Position numbers and translations under genes: made by a program. From Pseudomonadota bacterium (GTDB taxonomy: Bacteria > Pseudomonadota > Gammaproteobacteria > Steroidobacterales > Steroidobacteraceae): DNA of 64,000 nt. Of the stretch, positions 17,501-25,248 are shown piece by piece (position 1 is the first letter of the stretch; the number at the start of each line of letters is the position of its first letter). Under the pieces are notes generated by a model that saw nothing but the letters and a program-made list of their open reading frames with translations, was not told where the DNA came from and did no database searches. Where the stretch lies: the NCBI GenBank assembly GCA_021816775.1, contig JAKAXA010000003.1:1-64000 (forward strand), read 5' to 3'.

Positions 17501-17577
17501 CGGTGTATCTGCTCCTCGCGGCCGACCACGAGCGCGACCGCGCGCGGGCCGCGGGGATGCAGCCGGCCGCCGAGTAG
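14518..17577 (+). CDS. RND multidrug efflux permease (HAE1 family)
   Basis: Proton-driven inner-membrane efflux pump of the AcrB class (1019 aa, normal length). The N-terminus FTEIFIRRPVLSAVVSLLM and the two porter repeats are typical. The proton relay is intact: VVDDAIIVVENID in helix 4 carries both aspartates, and GLISKHGILMVQFAND carries the helix-10 lysine. The start is GTG 14518 with GAGG at 14506-14509. It forms a two-gene operon with the adaptor. Substrates cannot be predicted from the sequence alone. Confidence 0.95.
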   Translation: MKFTEIFIRRPVLSAVVSLLMLVLGLRAIFQLPVTQYPKTQSAVITVTTYYYGADANTVAGFITQPLEAAIAQAQGIDYLSSSSSTGTSVITATLRLNYSANRALTEISAQVNAVRNQLPPQSQLPVIQLAKNQTTDTMYIGYFSSVIPTNALTDFLLRVVQPQLNAIPGVQNAEVLGGRTFALRAWLDPQRMAAHGVTAADVSQALAANNYLSAAGQTKGQMVSIKLTASTDPHTLREFRNLVIRDQNGAIVRLKDVATVELGAQNYDTAVAFSGRPGVFIGIKAAPSASVLTIAKRVKAELPVIAAQLPNGITQKVVFDATTFIYSSIVDVVRTLIETLLIVTIVIFLFLGSARASAVPALAMPLSIVGAFIFMLALGYSINLLTLLALVLAIGLVVDDAIIVVENIDRHMKEGKSPLEAAILGAHELNGPIIAMTVVLVAAYAPIAFQTGLTGALFTQFAFTLVGAVVCSAIVALTLSPMLCSRIFRSDQEDSRFAHLLDRGFNRLRKGYRRVLSSWLATWPVLVLLGVVLLGGVFYLFRTSKSQLAPQEDQGVVMYQLIGPPDATLQQMQTYTHQIFNMARTLPEYRQAFQMIGVPSQSQGLGGVLLKPWDQRTRTATELQQVLQQRWNQIAGAQVAAFQFPSLPGAQGLPVQFVITTPESISRLYSVSQKVLDRARASGLFFFVASDLKIDQPQDQIVVNPNKVADLGLTQQDVANTLGAALGGGYVNYFELGGRSYEVMPQVLQKYRLNPHQVLDYYLRTAGGALVRLGTVARLKREVVPESINHFQRLNSATIAGAAAVPQGEALAFLRKTLREVAPSGFSANYSGQSRQFMEGSNSFLVTFGFSLIIVFLALAALFESFRDPVVILVSVPAALFGALLFINIGVTTLNIYTQVGLVTLLGLISKHGILMVQFANDLQRAGHSKLEAIEEAAEVRLRPILMTTAAMVVGVLPMVFATGAGAAGRSAMGIVIATGLSIGTLFTLFIVPAVYLLLAADHERDRARAAGMQPAAE

Positions 17578-17596
17578 CCGGCAGGCGCGGCGGAAA

Positions 17597-17610
17597 TTGA
17601 TCCGCGTCAA
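17597..17610 (+). promoter_or_regulatory. FNR box upstream of ubiD
   Basis: TTGAT-CCGC-GTCAA matches the FNR consensus TTGAT-N4-ATCAA at 9 of 10 positions. A weak -10 (TAGCGT, 17632-17637) follows after 21 bases, the class II activator spacing. That puts the transcript start at about 17645, directly at the ubiD ATG (17646). Confidence 0.65.
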
Positions 17611-17645
17611 ACCCGCGGGCGGACCGTGCGCTAGCGTGCGCGCGG

Positions 17646-19118
17646 ATGGCATTTCACGATCTGCGCACGTTTCTCGCGCACCTGGACGAGCGCGGCGATC
17701 TGCGCCGCGTCACTGTCCCGGTCAGCCCCGAGCTGGAAAGCACCTCGTTCTGCCTGCGCGCGCTGCGCCAGGCGGGCCCGGCGCTGCTGTTCGAGCGGCC
17801 CGCCGGCGCGCACCATGCGCTGCTCGGCAACGTGTTCGGTCATCCGCGGCGGATCGAGGCGGCGCTCGGGCGCGAGCGCGCCGGCGCGCTGCGCGAGCTC
17901 GGCGAGCTGCTCGCGGCGCTGAAGGAGCCGCACTGGCCCTCGAACGTGCGCGAGGCGCTCGCGAGCTGGCCGCAGTTCGCGCAGCTGGCGCACGTCGCGC
18001 CGCGGCGCGTGGGGCGCGCGCCGTTTCAGGAGCATACGCTCGGCGGCGGGCAGATCGACCTCGCGCACCTGCCGATCCAGCGTTGCTGGCCTGAGGATGT
18101 CGCGCGGCTGATCACGCTCGGTCTGGTGGTGACGCGCGGGCCGCGCAAGGAGCGCCAGAACGTGGCGATCTACCGCCAGCAGGTGCTCGGCCGGGATCGG
18201 GTGATCATGCGCTGGCTCGCGCACCGCGGCGGAGCGGGCGACTTCGCCGATTGGCAGGCGGACCGTCCCGGGCAGCCCTTCCCGGTGCTGATCGCCATCG
18301 GCGCCGATCCGGCGACGGTGCTGGCGGCCGCGGCGCCCATTCCCGACACGCTCTCGGAGTACGAGTTTGCGGGCCTGCTGCGCGGGGAGCGCAGCAACGT
18401 CGTGCGCTGCGAGCTCACCGGGCTCGATGCGCCGGCGGGGGCGGAGATCGTCCTGGAGGGCTTCATTCGGCCGGGCGAGACGGCCCGCGAGGGCCCCTTC
18501 GGCGATCACACCGGCTACTACAATTCCCAAGCCGACTTCCCCGTGCTCACCCTGGAGCGCATGCATCTGCGCGACGGGGCGATCTATCAGGGCAGTTACA
18601 TGGGCCGCTCGCCGCACGATGAGCCGTCGGTGATGGCGCTCGCGCTGAACGAGCTGTTCGTGCCGATCCTGCGGCGCGTGTTTCCGGAGGTCGTCGACTT
18701 CTACCTGCCGCCCGAGGCGTGCTCGTATCGCCTCGCGGTGGTCAGCATCCGCAAACAGTACCCGGGCCACGCGCGCCGCATCATGATGTCGATCTGGTCG
18801 TACCTGCGCCAGTTCACCTACACCAAGTTCGTGATCGTCACCGACGAGGACATCGATGTGCGCAACTGGCAGGAAGTGATCTGGGCGGTGGCCACGCGGG
18901 TCGATCCGGCGCGCGATGCGATGCTGGTCGAGAACACGCCGATCGACTACCTCGACTTCGCCAGTCCCGTGAGCGGACTCGGCTCGAAGCTCGGTCTGGA
19001 TGCGACGCACAAATGGCCGGGCGAGACCTCGCGCGAGTGGGGTCGCCCGATCCGGCTCGACGCGGCAGTCGAGCGGCGCGTCGATGCGCTGTGGCGCGAG
19101 TGCATGGGTCATGGCTGA
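17646..19118 (+). CDS. ubiD: UbiD family decarboxylase (3-polyprenyl-4-hydroxybenzoate decarboxylase)
   Basis: Prenylated-FMN-dependent decarboxylase that removes the carboxyl group of 3-octaprenyl-4-hydroxybenzoate in ubiquinone synthesis. At 490 aa it is the long form, close to E. coli UbiD. It contains the metal/prFMN-binding segment [11 protein letters not shown], the [13 protein letters not shown] stretch and the C-terminal [10 protein letters not shown]. Its stop lies inside the start of ubiU (8-bp overlap), so it belongs to one operon with the oxygen-independent hydroxylase genes. An FNR box lies at 17597-17610. The UbiX partner that makes prFMN is not in this window. Confidence 0.93.
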   Translation: MAFHDLRTFLAHLDERGDLRRVTVPVSPELESTSFCLRALRQAGPALLFERPAGAHHALLGNVFGHPRRIEAALGRERAGALRELGELLAALKEPHWPSNVREALASWPQFAQLAHVAPRRVGRAPFQEHTLGGGQIDLAHLPIQRCWPEDVARLITLGLVVTRGPRKERQNVAIYRQQVLGRDRVIMRWLAHRGGAGDFADWQADRPGQPFPVLIAIGADPATVLAAAAPIPDTLSEYEFAGLLRGERSNVVRCELTGLDAPAGAEIVLEGFIRPGETAREGPFGDHTGYYNSQADFPVLTLERMHLRDGAIYQGSYMGRSPHDEPSVMALALNELFVPILRRVFPEVVDFYLPPEACSYRLAVVSIRKQYPGHARRIMMSIWSYLRQFTYTKFVIVTDEDIDVRNWQEVIWAVATRVDPARDAMLVENTPIDYLDFASPVSGLGSKLGLDATHKWPGETSREWGRPIRLDAAVERRVDALWRECMGHG

Positions 19119-20124
19119 CCGCAGCGGGATCGAGCTGGTCTGTCCGGCCGGGAGCCTCCCGGCGCTGCACGCGGCGGTCGACAACGGAGCGGACGCGGTG
19201 TACCTCGGGTTTCGCGATGGACTGAACGCGCGCAACTTTCCCGGCCTGAATTTCTCTGCCGCCGATGCCCGCAGCGGCATCGAGTACGCCCACCGGCGCG
19301 GCGCGCGGGTCTTCGTCGCCCTAAACGTCTATCCGCCTCCGAGCCGCTGGGCGGCAGCCACCGCGGCGGTCGATGCCGCAGCCGAGGTCGGCGCCGATGC
19401 GCTCATCCTCGCCGACGCGGGACTGCTCGCCTATGCGGCCGAGCGTCATCCGGGTGTCAGCCGGCACCTCTCGGTGCAGGGGTCGGCGAGCAACTGGCAG
19501 GCGCTGCAGTTTTACCGCGAGCGATTTGCAATCCGCCGCGCGGTGCTGCCGCGGGTGCTCTCGGTGGCGCAGGTGGAGCGGGTGATCGAGCGCAGCGGGC
19601 TCGAGATCGAGGTGTTTGGCTTCGGAAGTCTGTGCATCATGGTCGAGGGCCGCTGCGCGCTCTCGGCGCACGTGACGGGCGAGTCGCCGAATACCCACGG
19701 GGTGTGCTCGCCGGCGCACGCAGTGCGCTGGGTGGAGCGGCCGAGCGGCCGGCAGGCGCGCCTCAACGGCGTGCTCATCGATGAGTTCGCGCCGGGAGAG
19801 GCGGCCGGATACCCGACGCTGTGCAAGGGCCGCTTCGAGGCGCTCGGCTCGGTCATGCACGCGCTGGAGGAGCCCACCAGCCTCAATGTGCTCGACATCC
19901 TGCCGCAGCTGATGGCCGCCGGCGTCAGCGCCATCAAGGTGGAGGGCCGCCAGCGCAGCCCGGCATACGTGGCGCAGGTGACCCGCGCGCTGCGCGCCGC
20001 GCTCGATGCCTGCCGGCGCGATCCGGCGAGCTATCGCCCGCCCGCGGTGCACGCCGCCGCGCTCGAGCGGCTCACCGAGGGCCGCACGCACACACTGGGG
20101 GCCTACAGCAGGCCCTGGCAATAG
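19111..20124 (+). CDS. ubiU: O2-independent ubiquinone hydroxylase subunit UbiU (peptidase U32 family)
   Basis: One half of the UbiU-UbiV complex, which hydroxylates the ubiquinone ring without oxygen, using prephenate as the hydroxyl donor according to published work. From ATG 19111 the protein is 337 aa, with cysteines at 175, 182, 199 and 238. The spacing (7, 17, 39) equals that of the four [4Fe-4S]-ligating cysteines of E. coli UbiU. The ATG sits 8 bp inside ubiD, and ubiV follows 14 bp after the stop behind AGGAGG-like sequence. Confidence 0.95.
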   Translation: MADRSGIELVCPAGSLPALHAAVDNGADAVYLGFRDGLNARNFPGLNFSAADARSGIEYAHRRGARVFVALNVYPPPSRWAAATAAVDAAAEVGADALILADAGLLAYAAERHPGVSRHLSVQGSASNWQALQFYRERFAIRRAVLPRVLSVAQVERVIERSGLEIEVFGFGSLCIMVEGRCALSAHVTGESPNTHGVCSPAHAVRWVERPSGRQARLNGVLIDEFAPGEAAGYPTLCKGRFEALGSVMHALEEPTSLNVLDILPQLMAAGVSAIKVEGRQRSPAYVAQVTRALRAALDACRRDPASYRPPAVHAAALERLTEGRTHTLGAYSRPWQ

Positions 20125-20137
20125 GAGGCGTTGAGCG

Positions 20138-21001
20138 ATGAAGCTGTCGGTCGGTCCGCTGCTGTACTACTGGGAGCGCTCGGACGTGTTCGCGTTCTAT
20201 CGTGCGCTCGCGCCGGCCGCCGTGCACAGCGTCTATCTGGGTGAGGTCGTCTGCTCCAAACGCAGGGCGCTGAAGCAGGCCGACTGGGCGGCGATCGCGA
20301 GCGAGCTCAGCGCCGCCGGCAAGGAGGTGATCTTCTCGACCCTGGCGCTGATGGAGGCCGAGTCGGAGCTGGCGGCGCTTGCGCGCATCGTCAGTGCGAG
20401 CGTGACCATCGAGGCCAACGACATGGCGGCGGTGCAGCTGGCCGGCGGCCGGCCGTTCGTCGCCGGCCCCCATCTGAATGTCTACAACGGGCAGACGCTG
20501 CGGCTGCTCGGCGCGCTCGGCGCGCGGCGCTGGGTGGCGCCGCTCGAGCTCGATGCGCCGGCGCTCGCCGAGCTGCTCGCCGAGCGGCCCGACGGCATGG
20601 AGTGCGAGGTGTTCGCCTACGGGCGCATGCCGCTCGCGTTCTCCGCCCGCTGCTTCAGTGCGCGCGTGCGGCGACACAACAAGGACGATTGCAGCTTCGT
20701 GTGCGGAGAGGACCGCGACGGCCTGACCGTCTACACGCGTGAGCACGAGCCGTTGTTCGCGCTGAACGGAGTGCAGGCGCAGTCGGCCCAGGTGCGCAAT
20801 CTCATCGATCGCGTGAGCGAGTTCGAGGCCGCCGGCGTGCAGATGCTGCGGCTCTCGCCGCATTCGGATGCCGCGGTGCCGTTTGCGCAGGTGATCGAGG
20901 CGTTCGCGCATGCGGTGCGCGGCGAGCGCCCCGTGGAGTGTCCGGCGAGCGCATTGCCGGGCGGCTATTGCAGCGGCCCGCTGCTCGAGGCCCGCCGGTA
21001 A
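20138..21001 (+). CDS. ubiV: O2-independent ubiquinone hydroxylase subunit UbiV (peptidase U32 family)
   Basis: Partner of UbiU (287 aa). The four cysteines expected to bind its own [4Fe-4S] cluster are at 39, 172, 185 and 189; the 13 and 4 spacings of the last three match E. coli UbiV. The GPLLYYWERSDV start and the CFSARVRRHNKDDCSFVC segment are diagnostic. It converges on ubiT, whose stop is only 4 bp away on the other strand. With ubiU, ubiT and the FNR boxes this indicates ubiquinone synthesis under low oxygen. Confidence 0.95.
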   Translation: MKLSVGPLLYYWERSDVFAFYRALAPAAVHSVYLGEVVCSKRRALKQADWAAIASELSAAGKEVIFSTLALMEAESELAALARIVSASVTIEANDMAAVQLAGGRPFVAGPHLNVYNGQTLRLLGALGARRWVAPLELDAPALAELLAERPDGMECEVFAYGRMPLAFSARCFSARVRRHNKDDCSFVCGEDRDGLTVYTREHEPLFALNGVQAQSAQVRNLIDRVSEFEAAGVQMLRLSPHSDAAVPFAQVIEAFAHAVRGERPVECPASALPGGYCSGPLLEARR

Positions 21002-21005
21002 GCCC

Positions 21006-21509
21006 CTAGGGCGGCGGGCGATGGCGGCCGAACGGGCCGCGTGGCGGGGGCGGCAGCGGCGGCAGCACTGCCCGCAGCAGCTGCACCGCGCCGTCGGGCA
21101 CGAGCGCCGCGAGGTGGCGCCGCCAGTCCCACTCGAGCGCATCGAGCGCGTTCTTGATGGCCAGGCCCGTTTCGGTCTCCCCTTCCAGGCTCAGCCGGCG
21201 CTGAAAGAACAGCGTGTCGGGATCCTCGGCGCGGGTGGCGAGCCGTGCAAAATCCGCCAGCCGCCCACGCAGGATGACGTGCGGCTCATCGCGTCCGGCG
21301 GCCGCCTTCAGGGCCCCGCCGGTGACGAGCAGGTTCAGCTGCAGCGGGGCGTCGGTGAGGCGGATGCGCACCCGCTTGCCCTCGAGCGCATCGAGCGCCC
21401 CGCCGATCGCCTGACCGCGCGCCCAGTGATTGAACAGGCGTGCGAAGACTTCGCTCAACGGATCGAGATCCGCGAGCGGCGGCGGACGGCGCGGCAGGAG
21501 CGAGATCAT
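21006..21509 (-). CDS. ubiT: SCP2-domain ubiquinone accessory factor UbiT
   Basis: Small SCP2 (sterol-carrier-like) lipid-binding protein of 167 aa, the anaerobic counterpart of UbiJ, thought to hold the hydrophobic ubiquinone intermediates for UbiU/UbiV. The SCP2 core is visible as the run from LEGKRVRIRLTDAPLQLNLL to LSLEGETETGLAIKNALD; the C-terminus is proline rich. It is divergent from the fnr gene. A TAGCAT -10 (21521-21516, minus strand) lies 21 bases from the shared FNR box and 6 bases from the ATG, suggesting an FNR-activated leaderless transcript. Confidence 0.9.
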   Translation of the reverse strand: MISLLPRRPPPLADLDPLSEVFARLFNHWARGQAIGGALDALEGKRVRIRLTDAPLQLNLLVTGGALKAAAGRDEPHVILRGRLADFARLATRAEDPDTLFFQRRLSLEGETETGLAIKNALDALEWDWRRHLAALVPDGAVQLLRAVLPPLPPPPRGPFGRHRPPP

Positions 21510-21542
21510 CAGCGGATGCTAGCGGGCGGGGCGGGGCAAAAC

Positions 21543-21556
21543 TTGATTCATGTCAA
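21543..21556. promoter_or_regulatory. FNR box between ubiT and fnr
   Basis: TTGAT-TCAT-GTCAA matches the FNR consensus at 9 of 10 positions. Towards ubiT it stands 21 bases from a -10-like TAGCAT, the same spacing as at ubiD. Towards fnr the best -10 is TATACT (21595-21600), 8 bases before the GTG start, which would place the box near -58. Confidence 0.7.
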
Positions 21557-21608
21557 GTACTGATATTCCGCATCGGCGCCGCGGCACGCGGCGATATACT
21601 GGCGTCGC

Positions 21609-22346
21609 GTGAGCACCAAAGGTCAACCGATCGAAGCGACCGCGCCGCCGTGCGTGTCCTGCCGGGAGTGCGCGCTGCAGGCCATTTGTCTGCCGGCCCA
21701 CCTGCCAGGCGAGGAAGCCCGCGCGCTCGAGGCGGCTGTGCAGCGCGGGCGGCAGCTGCGCCCCGGCGTCACCCTGGTGCGCGCCGGCGAGCCGATGGCC
21801 GCACTGTTCGTGGTGCGCAGCGGCTCGGCGAAGCGCTACAGCGTGACGCTCGGCGGAGGCGAGCAGGTCCACGGCTTTGTCCTGCCCGGCGAGGCGGTCG
21901 GCCTCGAGGGCTTCGCGAGCGGCCGCTATACGTGCGAGGTCAGCGCGCTCGAGCCGCTCAGCTACTGCCGCGTTCCGATCCGCAAGCTCGAGCAGCTGCT
22001 CGAGCGGCTGCCGGGACTGCGGCGCGAGATTCTGCGCCTGCTCGGTCAGGCGCTCGATGAGTCGCAGCGGCTGCGCGGGGATCTGGCGCAAAGCGATGCC
22101 CGCGGCCGCGTGGCGCATTTCCTGGCCGATCTGTCGCATCGCCTCGCGCGGCGCGGACTGTCGCCGACCGAGTTCCGCCTGAGCATGAGCCGCGCCGACA
22201 TCGCGCGCCATCTGGGCCTGACGCTCGAGACCGTCAGCCGCGCCCTCGGCACCTTCAAGAGGGAAGGCTGGCTGCGGGTGCGGGCGCGGGACATCAGCGT
22301 TCTGCGGCCCGATGCGCTCGCCGCGCTCGGCGGCGGTATCGCCTGA
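21609..22346 (+). CDS. fnr: FNR-type oxygen-sensing transcription regulator
   Basis: Crp/Fnr family regulator of 245 aa. Four cysteines at 15, 18, 21 and 27 (CVSCRECALQAIC) plus one at 109 (YTCEV) recall the [4Fe-4S] ligands of E. coli FNR (C20, C23, C29, C122), so it should sense oxygen through cluster loss. The cyclic-nucleotide-binding-like barrel follows. The C-terminal helix-turn-helix has the ETVSR recognition motif that reads TTGAT half-sites, matching the three boxes found nearby. The start is GTG 21609; a TATACT -10 just 8 bases upstream suggests a leaderless message. Confidence 0.93.
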   Translation: MSTKGQPIEATAPPCVSCRECALQAICLPAHLPGEEARALEAAVQRGRQLRPGVTLVRAGEPMAALFVVRSGSAKRYSVTLGGGEQVHGFVLPGEAVGLEGFASGRYTCEVSALEPLSYCRVPIRKLEQLLERLPGLRREILRLLGQALDESQRLRGDLAQSDARGRVAHFLADLSHRLARRGLSPTEFRLSMSRADIARHLGLTLETVSRALGTFKREGWLRVRARDISVLRPDALAALGGGIA

Positions 22347-22352
22347 GGGCTC

Positions 22353-24230
22353 TCACGCGCCGGGCGCGCTCGCCCGCAGCCGCAGCTCGAACGGCCACGC
22401 CTGCGAGAGCATCGAGGCGTGCAGCGAGCCGGTCTCGATCGAGATGCGGTCGGCGAAGCGGCGCAGCCGGCGCAGCAGCCGGCGCATGCGCGGCAGGTCC
22501 GCGCCGCTGACCTGATCGATGTTCAGCGTCAGCCGCGCCGGCGTTTCGCGCAGCAGCGCGCCGAGCTCGGCGCCAATGCGCCGCAGCGCGCGGCCGGGCA
22601 TCGCGTACAGCCGCAGATCGAGCACCAGCGCGCTCTGCTGGGGCGCGCCGGGACTGACCGAGACCTGACCGGCGCGCAGGCGGCGCAGGGTGCGCGCCAG
22701 GCGCGCGAGGCGCTCACCGCCGGCCTGCGTGTCCGCGCGGGCTGCGGCGCCGAAGTGGCGGCGAGCGTAGTCCTGCATCGACAGCCCGACAATCCAATCG
22801 CCGACCACGAACGGGAACTGCCAGGGCTTGCGCCACGGAAGGGTGCGCAGGAAGTGCCAGTGACGGGCCGGGCCGCCGGGCAGGATGCCCCGCCACAGCA
22901 GGCGCGCGAGGATGGCGAGCCCGGTCGCCGCGCGGTACTCCATGCCGCCGGCGGGGCGGCCGAGCGAGCGGCATTTGCTGCGGATGCGCCGCGCGATGGC
23001 CGTGTCAGCGAGCAGCCGCCGGTGCAGCTCGCGGTAGCCGTCGATGAGCTCGTCACGGCTCATGTTGAGCGGCTCGACGTTGGTGTCGAGCTTGGTGTTA
23101 TCGCCGCCGCTGTCGGTCTCGCGCAGGCGGCCGGCCTTGCGCAGCCGCTCGTACAGCGGCGTGCGCGGCATGGCATGCAGCAGGCCGATCATGGCCGTCT
23201 GGATCCCCGAGCGCGCGATGAACTGAAACTGGCGATCGAAGGTCGAGACGGTGTCGTTGTCGAAGCCGACGATGAAGCCGGCCAGCACCTCGATGCCGTG
23301 ACCGTGGATGCGCTGCACCGACTCGAGCGCATCGGCGCGCATGTTCTGCACCTTGCGCATCTCGCGCAGGCTCGCCTCGTCCGGGGATTCGATGCCGATG
23401 AACGTCCAGCGGAAGCCCGCCGCCCGCATCAGCAGCATCAGCTCCTCGTCCTCGGCGAGGTTCAGCGAGGTCTCGGTGCCGAAGCTGAACTCGTAATCGT
23501 GGCGGCGCTGATAGTCGGCGAGAAAGCGCAGCAGCTGCTTGGCGATGGCGCGATGGCCGATGAGGTTGTCATCGACGAAGAAGACCTTGCGCACGCCGAG
23601 GGCGCGCAGCGCATCGAGCTCGCGGCCGACCTGCTCCAGAGGCTTCTGGCGCGGCTTGCGGCCGAACATGACGATGATGTCGCAGAACTCGCACAGGTAC
23701 GGACAGCCGCGCGAGAACTGCATCGTCGCCGTGGTGTAGAGGCTCAGTCGCAGCAGGTCGAAGCGCGGCACCGGGGAGTCCGCCAGATTGATCACGCCGT
23801 CCTCACGGTACAGCGCCTGCGCGGCGCCGGCTTCGAAGTCGGCGCAGAAGCGCGGCCAGATGCGCTCGGCCTCTCCGGAGATGACGGCATCCGCGAGGCC
23901 CTCGTAGCGCTCGGGGCACAGCGAGGCGAAGCTGCCGCCGACGACGACGAAGTGGCCGAGGCCGCGGTAGTACTCGATGAGCTCGCGCTGGCGGGGAAAC
24001 TGCACGCCCATGCCGCCGATGCCGATCACATCGGCCTCGGGGGCGAGCGGCAGCGGCTCGACGTTCTCATCGACGATGCGCACCTGCCAGTGCGGTGGGC
24101 ACAGCGCGGCGAGGGTGGCGAGCCCGAGCGGCGGATTGACCGCGCGCTTGCCGCCGAGCACCTCGCTCACGGCCCAGTGGAAGTTCCAGAAGCTCTCCGG
24201 CGATTTGGGGTTGATCAGCAGCAGGCGCAT
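22353..24230 (-). CDS. B12-binding-domain radical SAM protein (DUF4070 type)
   Basis: Radical SAM enzyme of 625 aa. The N-terminal ~140 residues form a cobalamin-binding-like Rossmann domain (LLLINPKSPESFWNF, IGIGGMGVQFPRQ). The radical SAM core carries the cluster motif GCPYLCEFCDI (CxxxCxxC). A DUF4070-like region follows, then an unusual C-terminal ~150 residues rich in arginine and leucine. Substrate unknown; related proteins act on lipids, hopanoids or tetrapyrroles. It lies beside fnr (convergent, stops 7 bp apart), with an FNR-like box at 24329-24342 about 100 bp before its ATG, so an anaerobic role is likely. Confidence 0.88.
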   Translation of the reverse strand: MRLLLINPKSPESFWNFHWAVSEVLGGKRAVNPPLGLATLAALCPPHWQVRIVDENVEPLPLAPEADVIGIGGMGVQFPRQRELIEYYRGLGHFVVVGGSFASLCPERYEGLADAVISGEAERIWPRFCADFEAGAAQALYREDGVINLADSPVPRFDLLRLSLYTTATMQFSRGCPYLCEFCDIIVMFGRKPRQKPLEQVGRELDALRALGVRKVFFVDDNLIGHRAIAKQLLRFLADYQRRHDYEFSFGTETSLNLAEDEELMLLMRAAGFRWTFIGIESPDEASLREMRKVQNMRADALESVQRIHGHGIEVLAGFIVGFDNDTVSTFDRQFQFIARSGIQTAMIGLLHAMPRTPLYERLRKAGRLRETDSGGDNTKLDTNVEPLNMSRDELIDGYRELHRRLLADTAIARRIRSKCRSLGRPAGGMEYRAATGLAILARLLWRGILPGGPARHWHFLRTLPWRKPWQFPFVVGDWIVGLSMQDYARRHFGAAARADTQAGGERLARLARTLRRLRAGQVSVSPGAPQQSALVLDLRLYAMPGRALRRIGAELGALLRETPARLTLNIDQVSGADLPRMRRLLRRLRRFADRISIETGSLHASMLSQAWPFELRLRASAPGA

Positions 24231-24328
24231 GAGGTTGTGAGCGGATGCCTTGGATGGGAGGGCCCGGGCCTGGGGCCGCGGCGCTCGAGCGAGCAGTGGC
24301 AGAGTAATGCGGTGCCCGGCCGGGCTTT

Positions 24329-24342
24329 TTGACGAAGATCAA
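24329..24342 (-). promoter_or_regulatory. FNR box upstream of the radical SAM gene
   Basis: Read on the minus strand this is TTGAT-CTTC-GTCAA, 9 of 10 to consensus and the same half-site order as the box before ubiD. It lies 99 bp before the radical SAM ATG. The -10 that would fit (around 24303-24309) is poor, so the activation geometry is less convincing than at ubiD and ubiT. Confidence 0.5.
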
Positions 24343-24420
24343 ATCGGCTTGCCGCGGGCAGGTCTCGCGCCGGCTCGCGCGCGGCTGCCGCGGCCGCCGG
24401 ATCGTGCTAATTTTCCGCTC

Positions 24421-25190
24421 ATGTCCCATTGCGAGCGCGCCCGCCGGGCCCCGACGGACCCAACGGTCCGCCGGATCGCGGCGAATTTCAACCGGTCCGC
24501 CGACACGCACCGGATCCCGATGGAGCTGGCGCATCACCCGGGAATCGAGCGCTGCCGGAAGGACGAGTCGAGCCGCCCGACCGGCAGCCTCAAGCACAGG
24601 CTCGCCCGTTCACTCTTCCTCTCCGCGCGGTGCAACGGCTGCATCGGCACCGACACGACCCTGGTGGAAGCATCGGGCGGCTCCACTGCGGTTCCCGAGG
24701 CGTACTCTTTACGCATGCTCGGGCTGTGCTTCATCGCGGTGGTGCCCCGTGCGATCGCGGCGGAGAAGATCGCCGCCGTCGAGTTCCAGGGCGGGCAGTG
24801 CCATCTCGCCGGCCGCAGCGTGACCTCGGTCGAGCGCTGTCAGAGCTGCATCGAGGCTATCGGCCGCCCACGGGTCGAACCGTCGTTCATTCCGGACGTG
24901 GTCGCTCGCATGGTCGGGGTGCGCGATGCCGACAGCATCGCCGCGGCGCGCGTGCTGAGCGAGCGGCGGGGCGACGGTGCGGGGGCGCCACCGGCACCAA
25001 TCTCTGCGCCTGCGCGGCTGAGCGGCGAGATGGCCGGGCAGGGCCTCGCCGGCCCGGTCGTGTCGATCCTGTGCGAGCAGGCCGAGCGTTACGCCTCGAC
25101 GTGTTTCAACGACCCGTGGGTCGCGCGCAACGGGCTCGACCTCGCGCCGGGTAGGCGGACGATGCGCGAGTTCTTCCCGGGCGCGGGTTC
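24421..25190 (+). pseudogene. Degraded PLP-dependent cysteine-synthase-family gene
   Basis: Remnant of a PLP-dependent cysteine synthase/cystathionine-beta-synthase-like gene. The N-terminal part is clear (NRSADTHRIPMELA, KDESSRPTGSLKHRLARS with the PLP lysine, VEASGGSTAV), as is the C-terminal part (IEAIGRPRVEPSFIPDVV, SIAAARVLSE, ILCEQAERYASTCFNDPW). Roughly 100 codons between them are missing, including the phosphate-binding loop. Around 24965-25015 a compensated frameshift hides the conserved GGATGTNL, which reads correctly only in a neighbouring frame. The frame has no stop and runs on into the esterase gene. Non-functional by these criteria. Confidence 0.8.
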
Positions 25191-25248
25191 ACGGCGTCTT
25201 GAACGGGGCACTGGTAGGGCGGCACGAGTGGAAAGTGGAGGGGGAGAT

